Positions 36,919 to 49,159 are shown, counted from the stretch's first letter. The stretch: DNA of 64,000 nt from Campanula takesimana (GCA_026119855.1 JAOWBW010000365.1:186001-250000); one strand, 5' to 3'. Numbers and translations are program-made. Notes: a model not told the origin generated them from the letters alone.

Positions 36919-38288
36919 TGTTGGTGTTATGCCCTAGGCATGTTGTTTGTAAAACAAATGTTATTATTTATAAAGATATTGAATGTTTGATTATTATGTC
37001 CTTTGCATGTTTATTATAATAGTCCCCGTCCCTGATAATTATGATTAATTATTAGTATAAGTTTAATAGATAATCATATGATGATTATGGTGTATGGGGA
37101 TACAATTAGACTTATGGGTATTTGTTGGAGAACAAATACTGGACTGACCCTTATGAGATTTATGTCATGGTCACAATGTCATAATTAAGTCTCATATAGT
37201 TATATCACTGGAATCTCTAGACCTGAGGTTATCACAGTCTTCCACATGATGAACATTACGTTTGACATATTCAAACGTTATCCCTAACCGGATAGCTATA
37301 AATAATATGATTGGCATAATCGGAATCATGTAGGGAAGAGTAATAAGTCAAGATGGGATTTGTTCCTCGTCAAGAGAGATGTCAAGCTTTGGCCACTCGA
37401 TGAATGGTATTGATGAAATGCATGGCCGTGCTCAAATAAGATTTGTATTATCAATACATTCGGGATCGAGAAAGCATTGAACAAATGTAAGTTGACCATT
37501 GACCATGGCTTACGTTCAATAGACATCGTGTAACAAAGAGATTGTGTTATGTTCTATTTTAGGAAACTTTGGAGTTCAAAGTTATACTAATTGGGTAGTC
37601 ATAATGGCTTGCTAGAGTCCGCTTATGACTTACGAGGTTTGACTGGTTCGGACTCGTTGCCAACTTAGTATAATCCTATTGGGTCACACATGCAGAACGG
37701 ATAATTAAAAGGAGCGAAAAACGAAGTAAAACGGATCCTGCCTAAAGGATCCGTACGGATGAGTCTGGGTGCTTCCAGAAACATCCGTACGGATGGTTTT
37801 GCCCAGCAGAATCAGTTTTAAGAAAACTCTTGTTGAACAAGAAAACCTAATTCCTAAAGGGTTTCTGAAACCCCTAGAATATAAATACAGACTGACGGGA
37901 ATTGTTCCCGAGTTGTTGATTTGATCAATTCCAAAATCTTTCTTAGAGAAAGAAATCACACATTATATTCTTGGGTTATTGTGATTGATTAATCTCAATT
38001 ATCAAGTCACAATAATAATTAGGAGCTTTGAAGAATCATTCTTCAACATCGTTGATTAATCCAAAGACCTAGCAGTCAAGTTCAAGAAGGCGTTCTTGAA
38101 ATCTGTTTGTTGTGTGGATCACCGGTAGAGGGCGTTCATCTTAACGCCTAATCCAAGTTTTACATAACGATCTACAAGGGTTAGTTTCTTTCATCTTGTT
38201 ATTATGAATTATTGTTCATAGCGGATCTAGGCTATTGGGTTTTATTCATATCTATATTCCGCTGCGCATGATTGCATGAAACCCAACA
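36919..38288 (+). repeat. Copia solo LTR S2 (TSD AAAAA)
   Basis: 1370 bp from TGTTGGTGTTATGCC to GAAACCCAACA, flanked by AAAAA (36914-36918 and 38289-38293). Element III has the uninterrupted sequence at 23345-23360. The TATA box TATAAATA is at 37880-37887. Two perfect palindromes lie upstream: ATCCGTACGGAT (37749-37760) and CATCCGTACGGATG (37782-37795). Confidence 0.9.
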
Positions 38289-40284
38289 AAAAAGCCCTCT
38301 TGTCATGTGTGCCCGTGCCCGTTCCCCCAATCAAGGATGGACCTTTCTCGCAATCAGTGATGGCACTCTAGGGGCTACGGTCAAGTCTTAAAAGCTCCCT
38401 CGGCAAGAAGTAATTCACTTCAATGTCCCCAGCAACATTTGAAGCTTTATACCGAAAGGTCTCAAGGGGCTTCGCAATCTACAATCTTTTGGGCTTCGGC
38501 ATTACAGTAATCCGAGCAAAGGGCAATATTGGGGCTTCGCGACCGACAGTCTGTTGGGCAACAATACTCGAGCAACGCAATTTGGGAGTAGTCTCCATGA
38601 AAGGGATCAAGCTTCAAAGGTCTCTCAACGCTTCAAGTCAAAGGTCTCTTGGTTCTAGATAAGGGCTCTGATGTTATGAATGAATTTGATGATTTTTGTT
38701 AGAACTTTCAACGAGATCATGAAGAAAGTCTTAGAGAAAAGGTAAAAGATTCAGCATGCTAAACTCTAATCAAAACAGAGTTATAGCGGGAAATGCCTCG
38801 GCCAATCCCAATGTTTCTGCAATTCAGCACCCCCTTCTCCAAGATCGAAAGGACCAAGTTGCGTCCAAGCATATAGTTGCAGCACTTGTTGCATCCGAAG
38901 ATCTGTCATTAGTTCAACTCAAGAAGAGTCAAGCAAGCATACTCATTTGGGACTTTATCACACCAAGACCTTATCATCCGCGACCTCGAAGGCACCACAA
39001 GACATTACTGCATATTTTGACATAAGACCTCCGCCATTTGGGTATCGACCACAATGAGGCCTTTCATATCCTCAGTAAGAGCAAGAAGGAGATCTCTATC
39101 AAGAATTCTACCCGACGGTACATCCGCTCTCAATGCCGAGCCGATTCCAAGATAATTTGGGGCTTTACACTGAAAGGTCTTCACAGCCCACCATCTCCAA
39201 CCCCGCAAGCAACAACTCCATGACATTTGGGGCTTAGAAATCTCTCGAAGCTTGGGGCTTGCTCACGTCAACAACAAAAGGCGATTCACTTGAGTGGACC
39301 AAGAGCTGATTTATCTTGGGGCTATGCAAGCCACTCAAAGTTTGGCATCAAAGGCGTGCTAGGGGCTTCACAATCAGTAACCCCTTGGTATCTCGGCATC
39401 AAAAGCCTTTTGAAGCCCCATAATCGACAAATCTCTCGAGGCTAGACATCAATCTTCGTTGGGCACACCGGCGACAACAGAATTCAAGCGAGGCAATCCG
39501 GACTTCGACTGAACATGACTTGATCTTGGGTTGGCTTCACAAGCACACAATGGTTAAAATGGTTCACCTACGAACTAAAAAAAAAAAACAAAATCTTTTT
39601 CTCACATGTGTGCATATTCTTTCCCTTCTAAAAAAAAAAAAAAAAAAAAAGATTTTTCTTTTTCTTTTTCTCCTTCTATGTGCAAAAGTACGTGCTTTAC
39701 TTTGCTTTGCTCCTAGCTTCTTCCCCAGAGTTCTCCATCATCCTTGAACTACGCTGGTCTGATTCCCTTCAAGGGATACGTAGGCAGCCTTTTGGCACGA
39801 CCAACCTATCACCCAGAATACCATCTCGCCAACACTCCATCAAAGGCAAGAACAATTCATCATCACCAACATCATCATTCTTCATCAAAAGCATCAACAT
39901 TCTTCAGCAATCCATCTCCAATCGAGCGGCAATGGTAAGTGAAGGTATGAATACATCCGAGGCTTTTCTCAAATCAAACCGCACACAAAATCACTTTCTC
40001 CATTCTTACAAAAGCTCTCTCTCATGCAAAACTGCTTTTAAATCACATTGCACCACGAGCACAATTTCTCTCTTCACTTCACACTTCATGCATCTTCTTG
40101 CACAAACACATATACCTGCCAAGCACACACATAACAGGTACCACCACGAAGTCAACAACATCCGCTACTCAAGGGACTTCATCCCCAACAGAAAATGGTC
40201 CACAGTCAACCATGCCCGCATCCCCACGATAAAGTCAACTGCAACGCCAAGCAGCACACGGCTTCAAAGCAGCAATTCGGTCCA
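38289..40284 (+). other. Non-coding internal region of element I, right part
   Basis: Collinear with 23352-25300 of element III. GGGGCT words occur near 38368, 38467, 38533, 39158, 39227, 39243, 39318 and 39360. Long A-tracts occur at 39575-39592 and 39631-39650, and the conserved 'gggatacgtaggcagcc' block near 39772. No coding domain recognised. Confidence 0.6.
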
Positions 40285-41320
40285 TGGGTTCACCAACGGA
40301 CTCATTCAATGGATTCACCAACGGATTCGTCAACAAGGGTTCACCAACGGACTCATTCAAAGGATTCACCAACGGATTCATCAAATGGATTCACCAACGG
40401 ATTCATCAACAAGGGTTCACCAACGGACTCATTCAATGGATTCACCAACGGATTCATCAAACGGATTTTACTAATGGATTCGTCATTCAAGAGTTCACTA
40501 ACGGCCTCATCAACGGATTTCACTAACGGATTCGTCAAAGGTTCACTAACGGCCTCGTTAAACGGATTTCACTAACGGATTCGTCAACAAAGGTTCACTA
40601 ACGGCCTCATACAAAAGGTTCACTAACGGCCTCATCAACGGATTTCACTAGCGGATTCGTCAGCAAAGGTTCACTAACGGCCTCATTCAAGGGTTCACTA
40701 ACGGCCTCATTAACGGATTTCACTAACGGATTCGTCAGCAAAGGTTCACTAACGGCCTCATTCAAGGGTTCACTAACGGCCTCATCAACGGATTTCACTA
40801 ACGGATTCATCAGCAAAGGTTCACTAACGGCCTCATTCAAGGGTTCACTAACGGCCTCATCAACGGATTTCACTAACGGATTCGTCAGCAAAGGTTCACT
40901 AACGGCCTCATTCAAGGGTTCACTAACGGCCTCATCAACGTATTTCACTAACGGATTCGTCAACAAAGGTTCACTAACGGCCTCATCAACGGATTTCACT
41001 AATGGATTCGTCATTCAAAGGTTCACTAACGGCCTCATTCAAGGGTTCACTAACGGCCTCCTCAAAGGTTCACTAATGGCCTCATTCAAAGGTTCACTAA
41101 CGTCCTCATTCAAGGGTTCACTAACGGCCTCGAAGGTTCACTAACGGCCTCCTCAAAGGTTCACTAACGGCCTCGTTCAAAGGTTCACTAACAGCCTCCT
41201 CAAAGATTCACTAACGGCCTCATTCAAAGGTTCACTAACGGCCTCGTTCAAAGGTTCACTAATGGCCTCATTCAAGATTTCACTAACGGCCTCACTCAAT
41301 GGATTCAGCCGGCAGGTTTA
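40285..41320. repeat. Tandem array 3, ~24-bp units
   Basis: The first part (40285-40560) has GGATTCACCAACGGATTC units like array 1. The main part is made of GGTTCACTAACGGCCTCATTCAA units of about 24 bp, and the last third is irregular. It lies just before the 3' LTR of element I and looks intermediate between array 1 and a new variant. Confidence 0.9.
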
Positions 41321-41508
41321 CCAACGGATCATTCCACCCCCTCTATTAGCAAAAGAAGCTCACACAGGGAGCACACCTCTATCTCTAGCAATTTCAAATT
41401 ACTACTTTCATCGAGTCTTTGCTTTCTTTTTCTTTGTCGATGTCCTCGGCGGGTGTTTTTACTTTCGTCGACGCGTTTTGCTTTGCAATCCACTTCACCG
41501 AGGGGCTC
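41321..41508 (+). other. 3' internal end and polypurine tract of element I
   Basis: Shared with A and III. It ends CACCGAGGGGCTC directly before the 3' LTR. Confidence 0.65.
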
Positions 41509-42719
41509 TGTAGACACCCCGCCTTGGACCTCTCATGTCCCGATTGCATACACATTCTCTATCTTCCTTTTTTCTGTTAAGTTTTGTTACTTTCCGTTAA
41601 CTTTTGTTACTTTTCGTTAAGTTCTTGACTTACTTTGTTAGTATTAGATTTGACTAAGTGACAAAGTCAACCTTGAGTCTTTGTTTACTTTGTTTTTGTT
41701 GACTTTCGTGGTGTTCGTTAAGTTTCTGACTGATCTCGTTAGTTTTGGGACTTAACTGCATAACGGGGTTAAATTTTGGGCTAAAATATGGATTTCCTGA
41801 AGGTGGGACGAGCGCGCCTTTGGCCTTCTTTGTGGGACGAGCGTGCCTCCCATAGGGGGGTGGGACGTGCGCGCTTCCCACCTCCAGGATCCCAGATTTT
41901 GCCAAATTTCCCTCCTTTTCTGATTTTGTAACCCCCAAAGCCATTATGCCTTGGCTTGATCCGGGGAAGGGCCATCTTTGTGACCACAAACACTTCCCTA
42001 ACACCTATAAATACCTCTTCATTCCACCATGGAAAAGGAGGAAGGATTTTGACTCAAGAATACTCTAAAAAACACAAAAGTTCATTTTCAAAGGGTGGTC
42101 ACTATAGACAATTTTGGTTCTTCCCCCATTCAAGCATAAGGTACAATGTTTATTCTCTTCTCCTAAACTCTTGATCTTATTTACTTTCTTCATCTTTTCA
42201 TCTCTCTTAATGTGTGTGCAATCACCATAAAAAGGAATACAACCAAAAGACCACTTTACTATTGAAGTTTGGTTAAGGTTACATTCCAACATTTCAAATA
42301 CTACTTTAATTTCTCCATTTCATATTAATGTAATTGCTACATGTAATCTTTAGCATTAATAAAATAAAACGATTTTCTTTTTATTCCTCTTTTTATAATT
42401 CCCCTTTTCTTTACATTATAATTGTTAGCACTTTTCTCATATAAAAAATAAGGACATTTAGCATTAGAACACCAATAGTAGCAAGACCCGCGTAAGCGGG
42501 GCGGAGTGGGTGTTTAAGTACTTCCCACTCTGTCACCTAACCCCCGAACCCTTCTCTTCTGGAATCTTTGGTTTCGTAACATTAAAATAGGCTATTTATA
42601 GGTTTTTCTTATGTTCCTTTAAAAACATAGGTGGCGACTCTACAAAATAAAATCAATTAGACATCCTAGGATAATTCACCGCCCTAGCAAAGCGAGTGGG
42701 TTTTTCTGGGGTATATACA
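41509..42719 (+). repeat. 3' LTR of element I
   Basis: 1211 bp starting TGTAGACACCCCGCC and ending GGGGTATATACA, followed by GTTAG. GC words at about 41804-41881 and the TATA box near 42006-42013 match the 5' LTR. Confidence 0.9.
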
Positions 42720-42782
42720 GTTAGTTACGTGCACCAGGTTCGAGGTTCCATTATAGAACCCCGGGACTTGGGGGCGTGTTAG
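42720..42782 (+). repeat. End of old gypsy LTR fragment
   Basis: This is the continuation of 13837 across element I (duplicated GTTAG). It ends ACTTGGGGGCGTG, like a gypsy LTR end, and is joined directly to copia integrase coding sequence. Confidence 0.45.
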
Positions 42783-43445
42783 ATACATTCTGATGTATGC
42801 GGACCATTAAGTAGCAATGCTAGGGGAGGATTTTGATACTTCATAACCTTCACTGATGATTATAGTAGATTTGGGTATGTTTACCTAATGAAACATAAAA
42901 GTGAAGCATTTGAGATATTTAGAATATTTCAAAATGAAGTAGAATAAAAACTTGGCAAAAGTATTAAAACACTTCGATTGGATCGAGGTGGAGAATACTT
43001 AAGCCAAGAATTTGATGATCATCTAAAGAATTGTGGAGTAGTTTCACAATTGACTCCACCCGGAACACCACAATGGAATGGTGTATCTGATAGGGGGAAT
43101 CGGACTTTGTTGGACATGGTTCGTTCAATGATGAGTCAAGTTGATCTTCCTTTATCCTTTTAGGGTTATGCTCTAGAAACCGCTGCTTTCACACTAAATC
43201 AAGTTCCAACTAAATTGGTTTCAAAGACTCCATATGAGATGTGGAGCGGAAAGAAACCTAGTTTGTCTTTCATGAGGATATGTGGTTGCGAATCTTTTGT
43301 CAAAAGACTTGTCTCCGACAAACTAGCACACAAATCGATAAATGTATTTTTGTATGATATCCTAAGGAAATCAAAAGATATTACTTTTATAACCGAGAGG
43401 ACAACAAGGTGTTTATTGTCCGAACTGGTATCTTTCTAGAGAAAC
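42783..43445 (+). pseudogene. Integrase fragment of element VI
   Basis: It starts in the integrase core at IHSDVCGPLS (first catalytic Asp region). It continues with a frame break near 42830, a stop near 42943, LRLDRGGEYLSQEF and PPGTPQWNGVSDRGNRTLLD. A TAG (43162-43164) interrupts the segment before GYALETAAFTLNQVPTK. The D,D,E residues appear partly present, but the reading is broken at several sites. Confidence 0.8.
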
Positions 43446-45047
43446 AGTTTCTCTTCAAAGAAATCAGTTGGAGTAAAATAAATCTTGAAGAAATTCGAGA
43501 CCCAGAAAATGATATTGAACCGATAGTGGAACGAGAACAAGTACCACAAGAAATTGTGGAACCTGTTCAAGATACACAAGTTACTCGCAGATCTGGTAGG
43601 ATACGATCCAAGCCCGAGAGATATGGTTTTCTTGTAACGGATAGTAATGAGGTGGAGATCATTGATAATGATGAACCGACCACTTACCAAGAGGCGATGT
43701 CTTCTCCTGATTCGGACAAGTGGCTTGGATCCATGGAATCCGAATTACAATCCATGTAAGATAATCAAGTTTGGAACTTGATTGATGCACCCGAAGGTGT
43801 AAAAACCATTGGATGCAAATGGGTCTTCAAAAAGAAGACTGACATGGATGGGAAGGTGCATACCTACAAAGCTAGACTTGTAGCGAAAGGTTATAGGCAA
43901 GTTCATGGTATTGACTATGATGAAACCTTTTCACCCGTAGCAATGATCAAGTCTATAAGAATTTTGCTTGCCATTGCCGCATATCATGACTATGAAATAT
44001 GGCAAATGGATGTCAAAACCGCTTTCCTTAACGGGAATTTACAAAAGGATGTCTATATGACACAACCTGAGGGTTTTGCACAAAATTCTAAAGTATGCAA
44101 ATTGCAGAAATCCATCTATGGATTGAAGAAAGCTTCTAGGAGTTGGAATCTCCGTTTTGATGAATCGGTCAAAGAGTTTGGCTTTTTCAAGAATGAAGAT
44201 GAACCTTGTGTATACAAGAAGATTAGTGGGAGCATAGTGCTATTCCTTATTTTATATGTGGATGACATATTACTCATTGGAAACGACATTCCCACACTTC
44301 AGTCTGTAAAGACTTGGTTAGGAAAGTGCTTCGCAATGAAAGATATGGGTAAAGCCGCATATATACTTGGCATTAAGATTTACAGAGATAGATCTAGGAA
44401 GCTAATTGGTTTAAGCCAAAGTACATACATTGACAAGGTCATTAGAAGATTCCGCATGGAAAATTCTAAGAGAGGCACCTTGCTAGTGTTACATGGAGTT
44501 TCTCTAAGCAAGACTCAATGTCCTAAGACAAAAGATGAGCGTGAGAAAATGAATGATGTTCCATATGCTTCAGAAATTGGGTCCATCATGTATGCCATGA
44601 TATGTACTAGGCCGGATGTATCTTATGCTTTGAGCATGACAAGTAGATACCAATCCGACCCCGGTGAAAATCACTGGATGGCTGTAAAAGCGATTCTTAA
44701 GTACTTGAGAAGGACTAAAGACTCGTTTCTAATCTATGGAGGAATGGAAGATGATCTCGTTGTAAATGGGTACACGGATGCAAGCTTCCAAACCGACAGA
44801 GATGACAGTTGATCGTAATCGGGTTTTGTGTTCATGTTAAATGGTGGAGCTGAAAGCAGGAAGAGTTCCAACGAGAGTACAACCGCTGATTCTACAACGG
44901 AAGCTGAGTATATTGCTGCATCGGATGCTGCAAAGGAAGCTGTTTGGATTAAGAAGTTCATTAGTGAACTTGAAGTGGTTCCTAGCATTGCTAATCCAAT
45001 AGACCTTTATTGCGATAATAATGGTGCTATTGCTCAAGCAAAGGAAC
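43446..45047 (+). pseudogene. RT and start of RNase H of element VI
   Basis: Linker acidic residues and RRSGRIRSKPERYGFL precede RT. RT starts KWVFKKKTDMDGKVHTYKAR and has QMDVKTAFLNGNL and YVDDILLIGND (the catalytic YVDD, near 44258). A TAA at 43757-43759 and a TGA at 44810-44812 interrupt it. RNase H follows (STTEAEYIAASDAAKEAVW, then LYCDNNGAIAQAKE) and is cut at 45047 by element V. Confidence 0.9.
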
Positions 45048-46493
45048 TGTTGGTCCCAAAGGGAAACAAGGGTATGAAAAATAGCTAGAGGAGGGGGGTG
45101 AACAGCTGTTTTGAAATTCTTTTCGTACCCTTGAAAAACTCAATTGCAAATGCGCACTTTATCAAGTAAGCGTTATGATATGGGCCTAAGTGAGTGAGTG
45201 AAATGCACAGCGGAATTTAGTAATGATAACAGGCGCAAAGTGATAAAGGGGGCGCACACACACTCTAAGTATTTTGGCTCAAAATGGGTGAAATAAGGAA
45301 CTAAGGCAAATGATATAACCAACACAACACAATTCAGATCAATCAATCTACAATGATATAACAAGCAAATAGTGAGTAAAGATAATAACTTGAAAGTAAA
45401 TGACAAGTAATTAAAACGCGCTATTTGGAGAGGTTCGATCAATGGAAAGATCTACGCCCTCTACCAAGATGGTTAGTCTTGGATTTCTAATGAAGATCTT
45501 ATAAAATGAGTGAGTGTTACAAATTACAACTTTTGAGCTTATACACAAACTCAAGATCTAATATTCTATGAATGAACAAATCCAAAACAATAACCGGTGT
45601 ATCTCTAAAAGAAGGATCTAAGTGATCAATCTTAAAGAGGTGCGTGTGTGATTTTAGAATCAAGGCTCTTTAGATCTTTGAGATTGAGAGCACAAGAAAA
45701 CTAAAGTGTTTGGGCTTGAAGATCTGGGCTGAGGATGAAGGTATGAAGATGGTTCTTGAGAAATCTGGGAATTCAAAGGCAATATTCAAATCTTCAACAA
45801 ATACTTGAGAGAGAAATTCAACAAATTCTTTAGCAACTCAGCAACTTCAAAATATTGAAGTTATGGGGTATTTATAGTGAAATCCCAAAAACTAGCCGTT
45901 GGAAATTCATGATGATTTCTGAGCAAAGGACAAATGTGCTGTCTCTCATTGAGTGGAGCACGTGTCCTTTTATAGCCGTTAGACACATAACACAATTGTG
46001 ACCGTTGTGGACAGGTGTCCTCAGTTTGGGCGCACACGTGTTATTTAACCATCGTTGAATTATTGGCGTAGTTTTGAATTCTCTTTAAGTCTTTGAATCT
46101 TCATTAAATCACTGAGTGTTTAAATACACTTCGTTGAGGCACGTTGAGTCAACGAGGTGCGTAGAGCTGAAGAGGCGCGTAGAGCCAAAGAGGCGCGTAG
46201 CACATTCTGGCGCATATCCTTATGCGCACGCGCAGAAGGGCGCGTGTCAAAATGCTAGAAGGTGCGTAGGCGCATGGCGCATGGCTCAAACTTAGAATGT
46301 GATTTTCTTGAATCTTGATCTTCTTGCCCTATTCCTAAGCCTATTCTATAACAATGGACAACCTAAAAAATGAAGTATGAATACTTCTTACATATGAGTC
46401 TAAAGTCCATGAAATAAAACTTAGGTGATGGATCAATCAAATCTAATCAATCCTATTACATTAAAACTGAGATATAAGTGGGCATACCCAATA
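45048..46493 (-). repeat. 3' LTR of element V
   Basis: 1446 bp. On the plus strand it reads TGTTGGTCCC to TACCCAATA, where the expected CAACA has a C-to-T change. The TATA box (minus TATAAATA) is at 45869-45876. A cluster of GGCGCG/GCGCAT words lies at 46138-46285, upstream of it in transcription direction. Confidence 0.9.
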
Positions 46494-46508
46494 ATCTCCC
46501 CCTATTTG
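46494..46508 (-). other. Polypurine tract of element V
   Basis: On the minus strand AAATAGGGGGAGAT directly precedes the 3' LTR, the standard form for SIRE-like elements. Confidence 0.85.
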
Positions 46509-46984
46509 ATTGATGCCATTACCTACTATATCAAGGAAAAACATTATACTTGATAAAAACATGTCTAAATAAATGATATTGGTAAATCATGTCTCAAGTT
46601 AATGCACACACTAGTCCAAGATATAGATTTCTAATCTATTCCAATAAGGATAAAACATTACAAATGGAAAGATAGAAACAACAATTTAACACATTCAAAA
46701 TGTATATGAGTTTTAGTTTTGGAATGTGTTTAAACGATGTTTAAACTCAATGCATGAAAGTATGAAACAATTCAAATATGATGCATATGATTTTAAAACT
46801 ATAAGTTCATTGTTCTACAAACAAGAAGTTTGAGTGAACAAGTTTTGATAATAAGAGTTGTTCTCATTAAAACTTGGGGTGTAGGAGTTACTGATTACAA
46901 GTTTTAAGAGCAAAATCAAAAGGAGCTAAAACATTTAAGCTCTAAATCACTGACAAAAGGGGTTATATCTTTTACAAAAGAAAA
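46509..46984 (-). other. 3' untranslated region of element V
   Basis: AT-rich sequence between the 3' ORF and the polypurine tract; no coding or repeat signal seen. Confidence 0.6.
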
Positions 46985-49159
46985 CTAAGGGTTTGGAGGA
47001 GCGTCGCTGTCCTTCAATCCTTCAACAATCTCTGAAACGGAGCGCTGAATCTGTTTTGAAAGTTGATAGGCGCGGTTGGCATTAGCAGAAGTTTCAGAGA
47101 CAAGAGAATGAGTTTCAGTAACACCGTCTCTGATGTAGCGCAAGTGATCAACGTTGGTGTTTTGATACTCATTAATGGAGCGCTGAGTGATTTGCTGTTG
47201 CTGGGAAACATTTTCTTCTAAAATTTGAAGATGAGCTTCAATAGCATTCTGAGCAGTGATAATATCAGAAGAAATGTGATCGGAGCGTCCGTCTAAGCTA
47301 GAGTGAGCAGCAGTAAAATGAGTGATAATTATTTCTTTCAAGACATCCAACTTTGAGACTAACACATTCATGTTGGACTGAGATACAGCAGACTGAGGTA
47401 TGAAGGTAGGAGGCGCATCAGATGAAGTGTGCGCCTGATCAGGTTGAGCTTGTACCTGAGTCTGCGCCGGAGGAATAGGAGCAGAAAGTTTTTCCTTGAT
47501 TAAAATCATCTCCCCCTTAATGGCATCAATCTCTTCAGATTGATCAGTAAGCATGGAAGCGAGGAGCTCAAATTGAGACTTAATCTGAGTCTGTCCTTGC
47601 TCTAAATTTGCTTGCCCCTGCTGTAAAGATTTAAGAATAGAAAGTACCTCACTCAAATCTGAAGGAGCAGATGGAGGAGGCGCAGGGGGACTAGGAGGCG
47701 CGTCATTAGATTAATGCTCTTGAGTTGATTGGGGCGCAGGAGGAGGAGGCGCATGAATGTCTTCGGATGGAGGCGCAATAGGAGAAATAGTTTCTGTCTC
47801 CCCCTGAACTGGTTCATCCAAGTCAGATGTATCATCCCCAAATAAATCAGTATGAAGTTGATCTCTCATCTGTTTTATCTTTAGAAGTTTGAGAACTTGA
47901 GGCACACGGGGAACGGAGGCGCGAACAGTGGGCGTATGTTGAGTAGGCGCAGGATCAATTGTGCCCTTTTCAATGTCTGCGCTAGACCCAGCGCCCTTCT
48001 GGCGTTCTCTTGCCTTTAACTCAGCTGCTTGTTTGGCTTGAAAATCTTCATCTCGTTTTCTTTGAGCCTCAAGCTGGCTAGCTTCCTGCGCGATCCTTAG
48101 GTCTCTATCCTCATCAGATTCAAATCTAGTGCGCTTGATAGGAGCTCTAGGAGGGTCATCAACAATCCTTTTTCCTTTGCTCTTCTCTGCGCCTGTTGGG
48201 TGCTCTGCGCATTGACTGGCGCCTTCGGGATCTGCGCCTTTCATTGTTGGTGCGCCTTTAGGAACTGGCGCATCATCAGATTCAGTATCTTCATCTACTA
48301 AACCTTCAACATTTTTTATCCGAATTCCAGTTGTGCACTTCACAGGCTTCTTCCTGCGTTTTTTAAGATCCAGGTTTGCTTTCCCATAAATTGGAACATC
48401 ATCAGTCTTGTAAGTAGGGTTCTCATTCAAAAATTTGACTAACTCAGGATAAGTTAGAAAAATTTTGGTGAGAAGATGGCAGTGAGAGCGGAACTTGGTC
48501 TTCCTCTCATTCTTGTTCTTCATATACTTATCAATTTGTTCGCTCAAAGTCTTAAACAAAATCTGATGCCAGTTGAGTTTTGTCTTGGCCATGATTGCAG
48601 CACTGTATTCCCATTGTTCCACCGTGAATCTGTTGACATTTCCAGTTTTGAACACTATAGAGGAGCCAACCAGGTGCGCAATATGTGTCAAGAGGTCTCC
48701 ACCATCTCGAATTTCAACGAATTTGATATTGTTTTGAAGTGTGGGAATGTTGAGAAGCGCAGCAGCCATCTTATTCTGATCCTCGACAGAGTAAGCCATT
48801 GGACGCCCAATAATTCGATCTTCACCCGTAGTAGGAAAACCGAGCAAATTTCGAATCCCAATTGAGGATAGAGTGATGTCTACATTGTGCACACGAGCCT
48901 CAATCCGGTGGCGAGTGCATCCATTATCATCTATTTCCACATGTTGAGCGGTTGAAAAGAATTCATCGATCAGGAGCGGAGAAAAATAAGATTGAGCCAT
49001 TGTAAATAACGGAAGCAGACCAGCAGCAGTGATGGTGTCAATGATCTCTCTGCCAATATCTTCACCAGATAGCTTGAAGAGATCAATAGTTTCTCCTGGT
49101 TTGAAGTTTGCTAGATCCATATTGTCTTTAGATGAAGTTGTTGAGCGTTTAGGACCCAT
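46985..49159 (-). pseudogene. Extra 3' ORF of element V (env-position, plant-transposon-protein-like)
   Basis: The ATG at 49159 (MGPKRSTTSS) opens 482 residues to a TAA at 47711-47713. The same frame continues open to 46985, so one nonsense codon splits a protein of about 724 residues. The N-terminal ~200 residues (LLIDEFFSTAQ, IGIRNLLGFPT) resemble the putative plant transposon protein domain (PF20167-like). The middle is charged, with Ala/Pro linkers. The last ~220 residues have heptad-like, Gln-rich coiled-coil segments (LQQGQANLEQGQTQIKSQFE). There is no signal peptide or convincing membrane segment, so although it sits where SIRE elements carry an 'env-like' ORF, nothing here shows an envelope protein. 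Function unknown. Confidence 0.75.

Larger units (their letters stand above)
13838..42719 (+). mobile_element. Element I: gag-only Tat/Ogre-like LTR element, host of a nest
   Basis: The element is bounded by LTRs 13838-15044 and 41509-42719 and by the duplication GTTAG (13833-13837 and 42720-42724). The internal region (15045-15427 plus 33335-41508, less S2) is about 7 kb. It has a PBS, a GC-word leader, one gag ORF and a long non-coding stretch with repeated GGGGCT words. A tandem array and a polypurine tract follow. No protease, RT, RNase H or integrase is seen, so it is non-autonomous of the TR-GAG kind. Elements II and S2 are inserted in it. Confidence 0.85.

Noticed and set aside
40607..41014. 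135-residue minus-strand ORF with repeated NPLVKSVDEAVSEP
   Set aside because: Product of array 3 in one frame, not a gene.
45173..45442. 89-residue minus-strand ORF conserved in both LTRs of element V (also 55936-56205)
   Set aside because: Conservation follows from recent LTR identity; the sequence overlaps likely promoter and leader and has no family resemblance.
48476..48865. Plus-strand 129-residue ORF
   Set aside because: It lies opposite the 3' ORF of element V and has no recognisable content.
46985..49159. Envelope protein in element V
   Set aside because: No signal peptide, furin-like site or membrane segment; only the position matches SIRE env-like ORFs.
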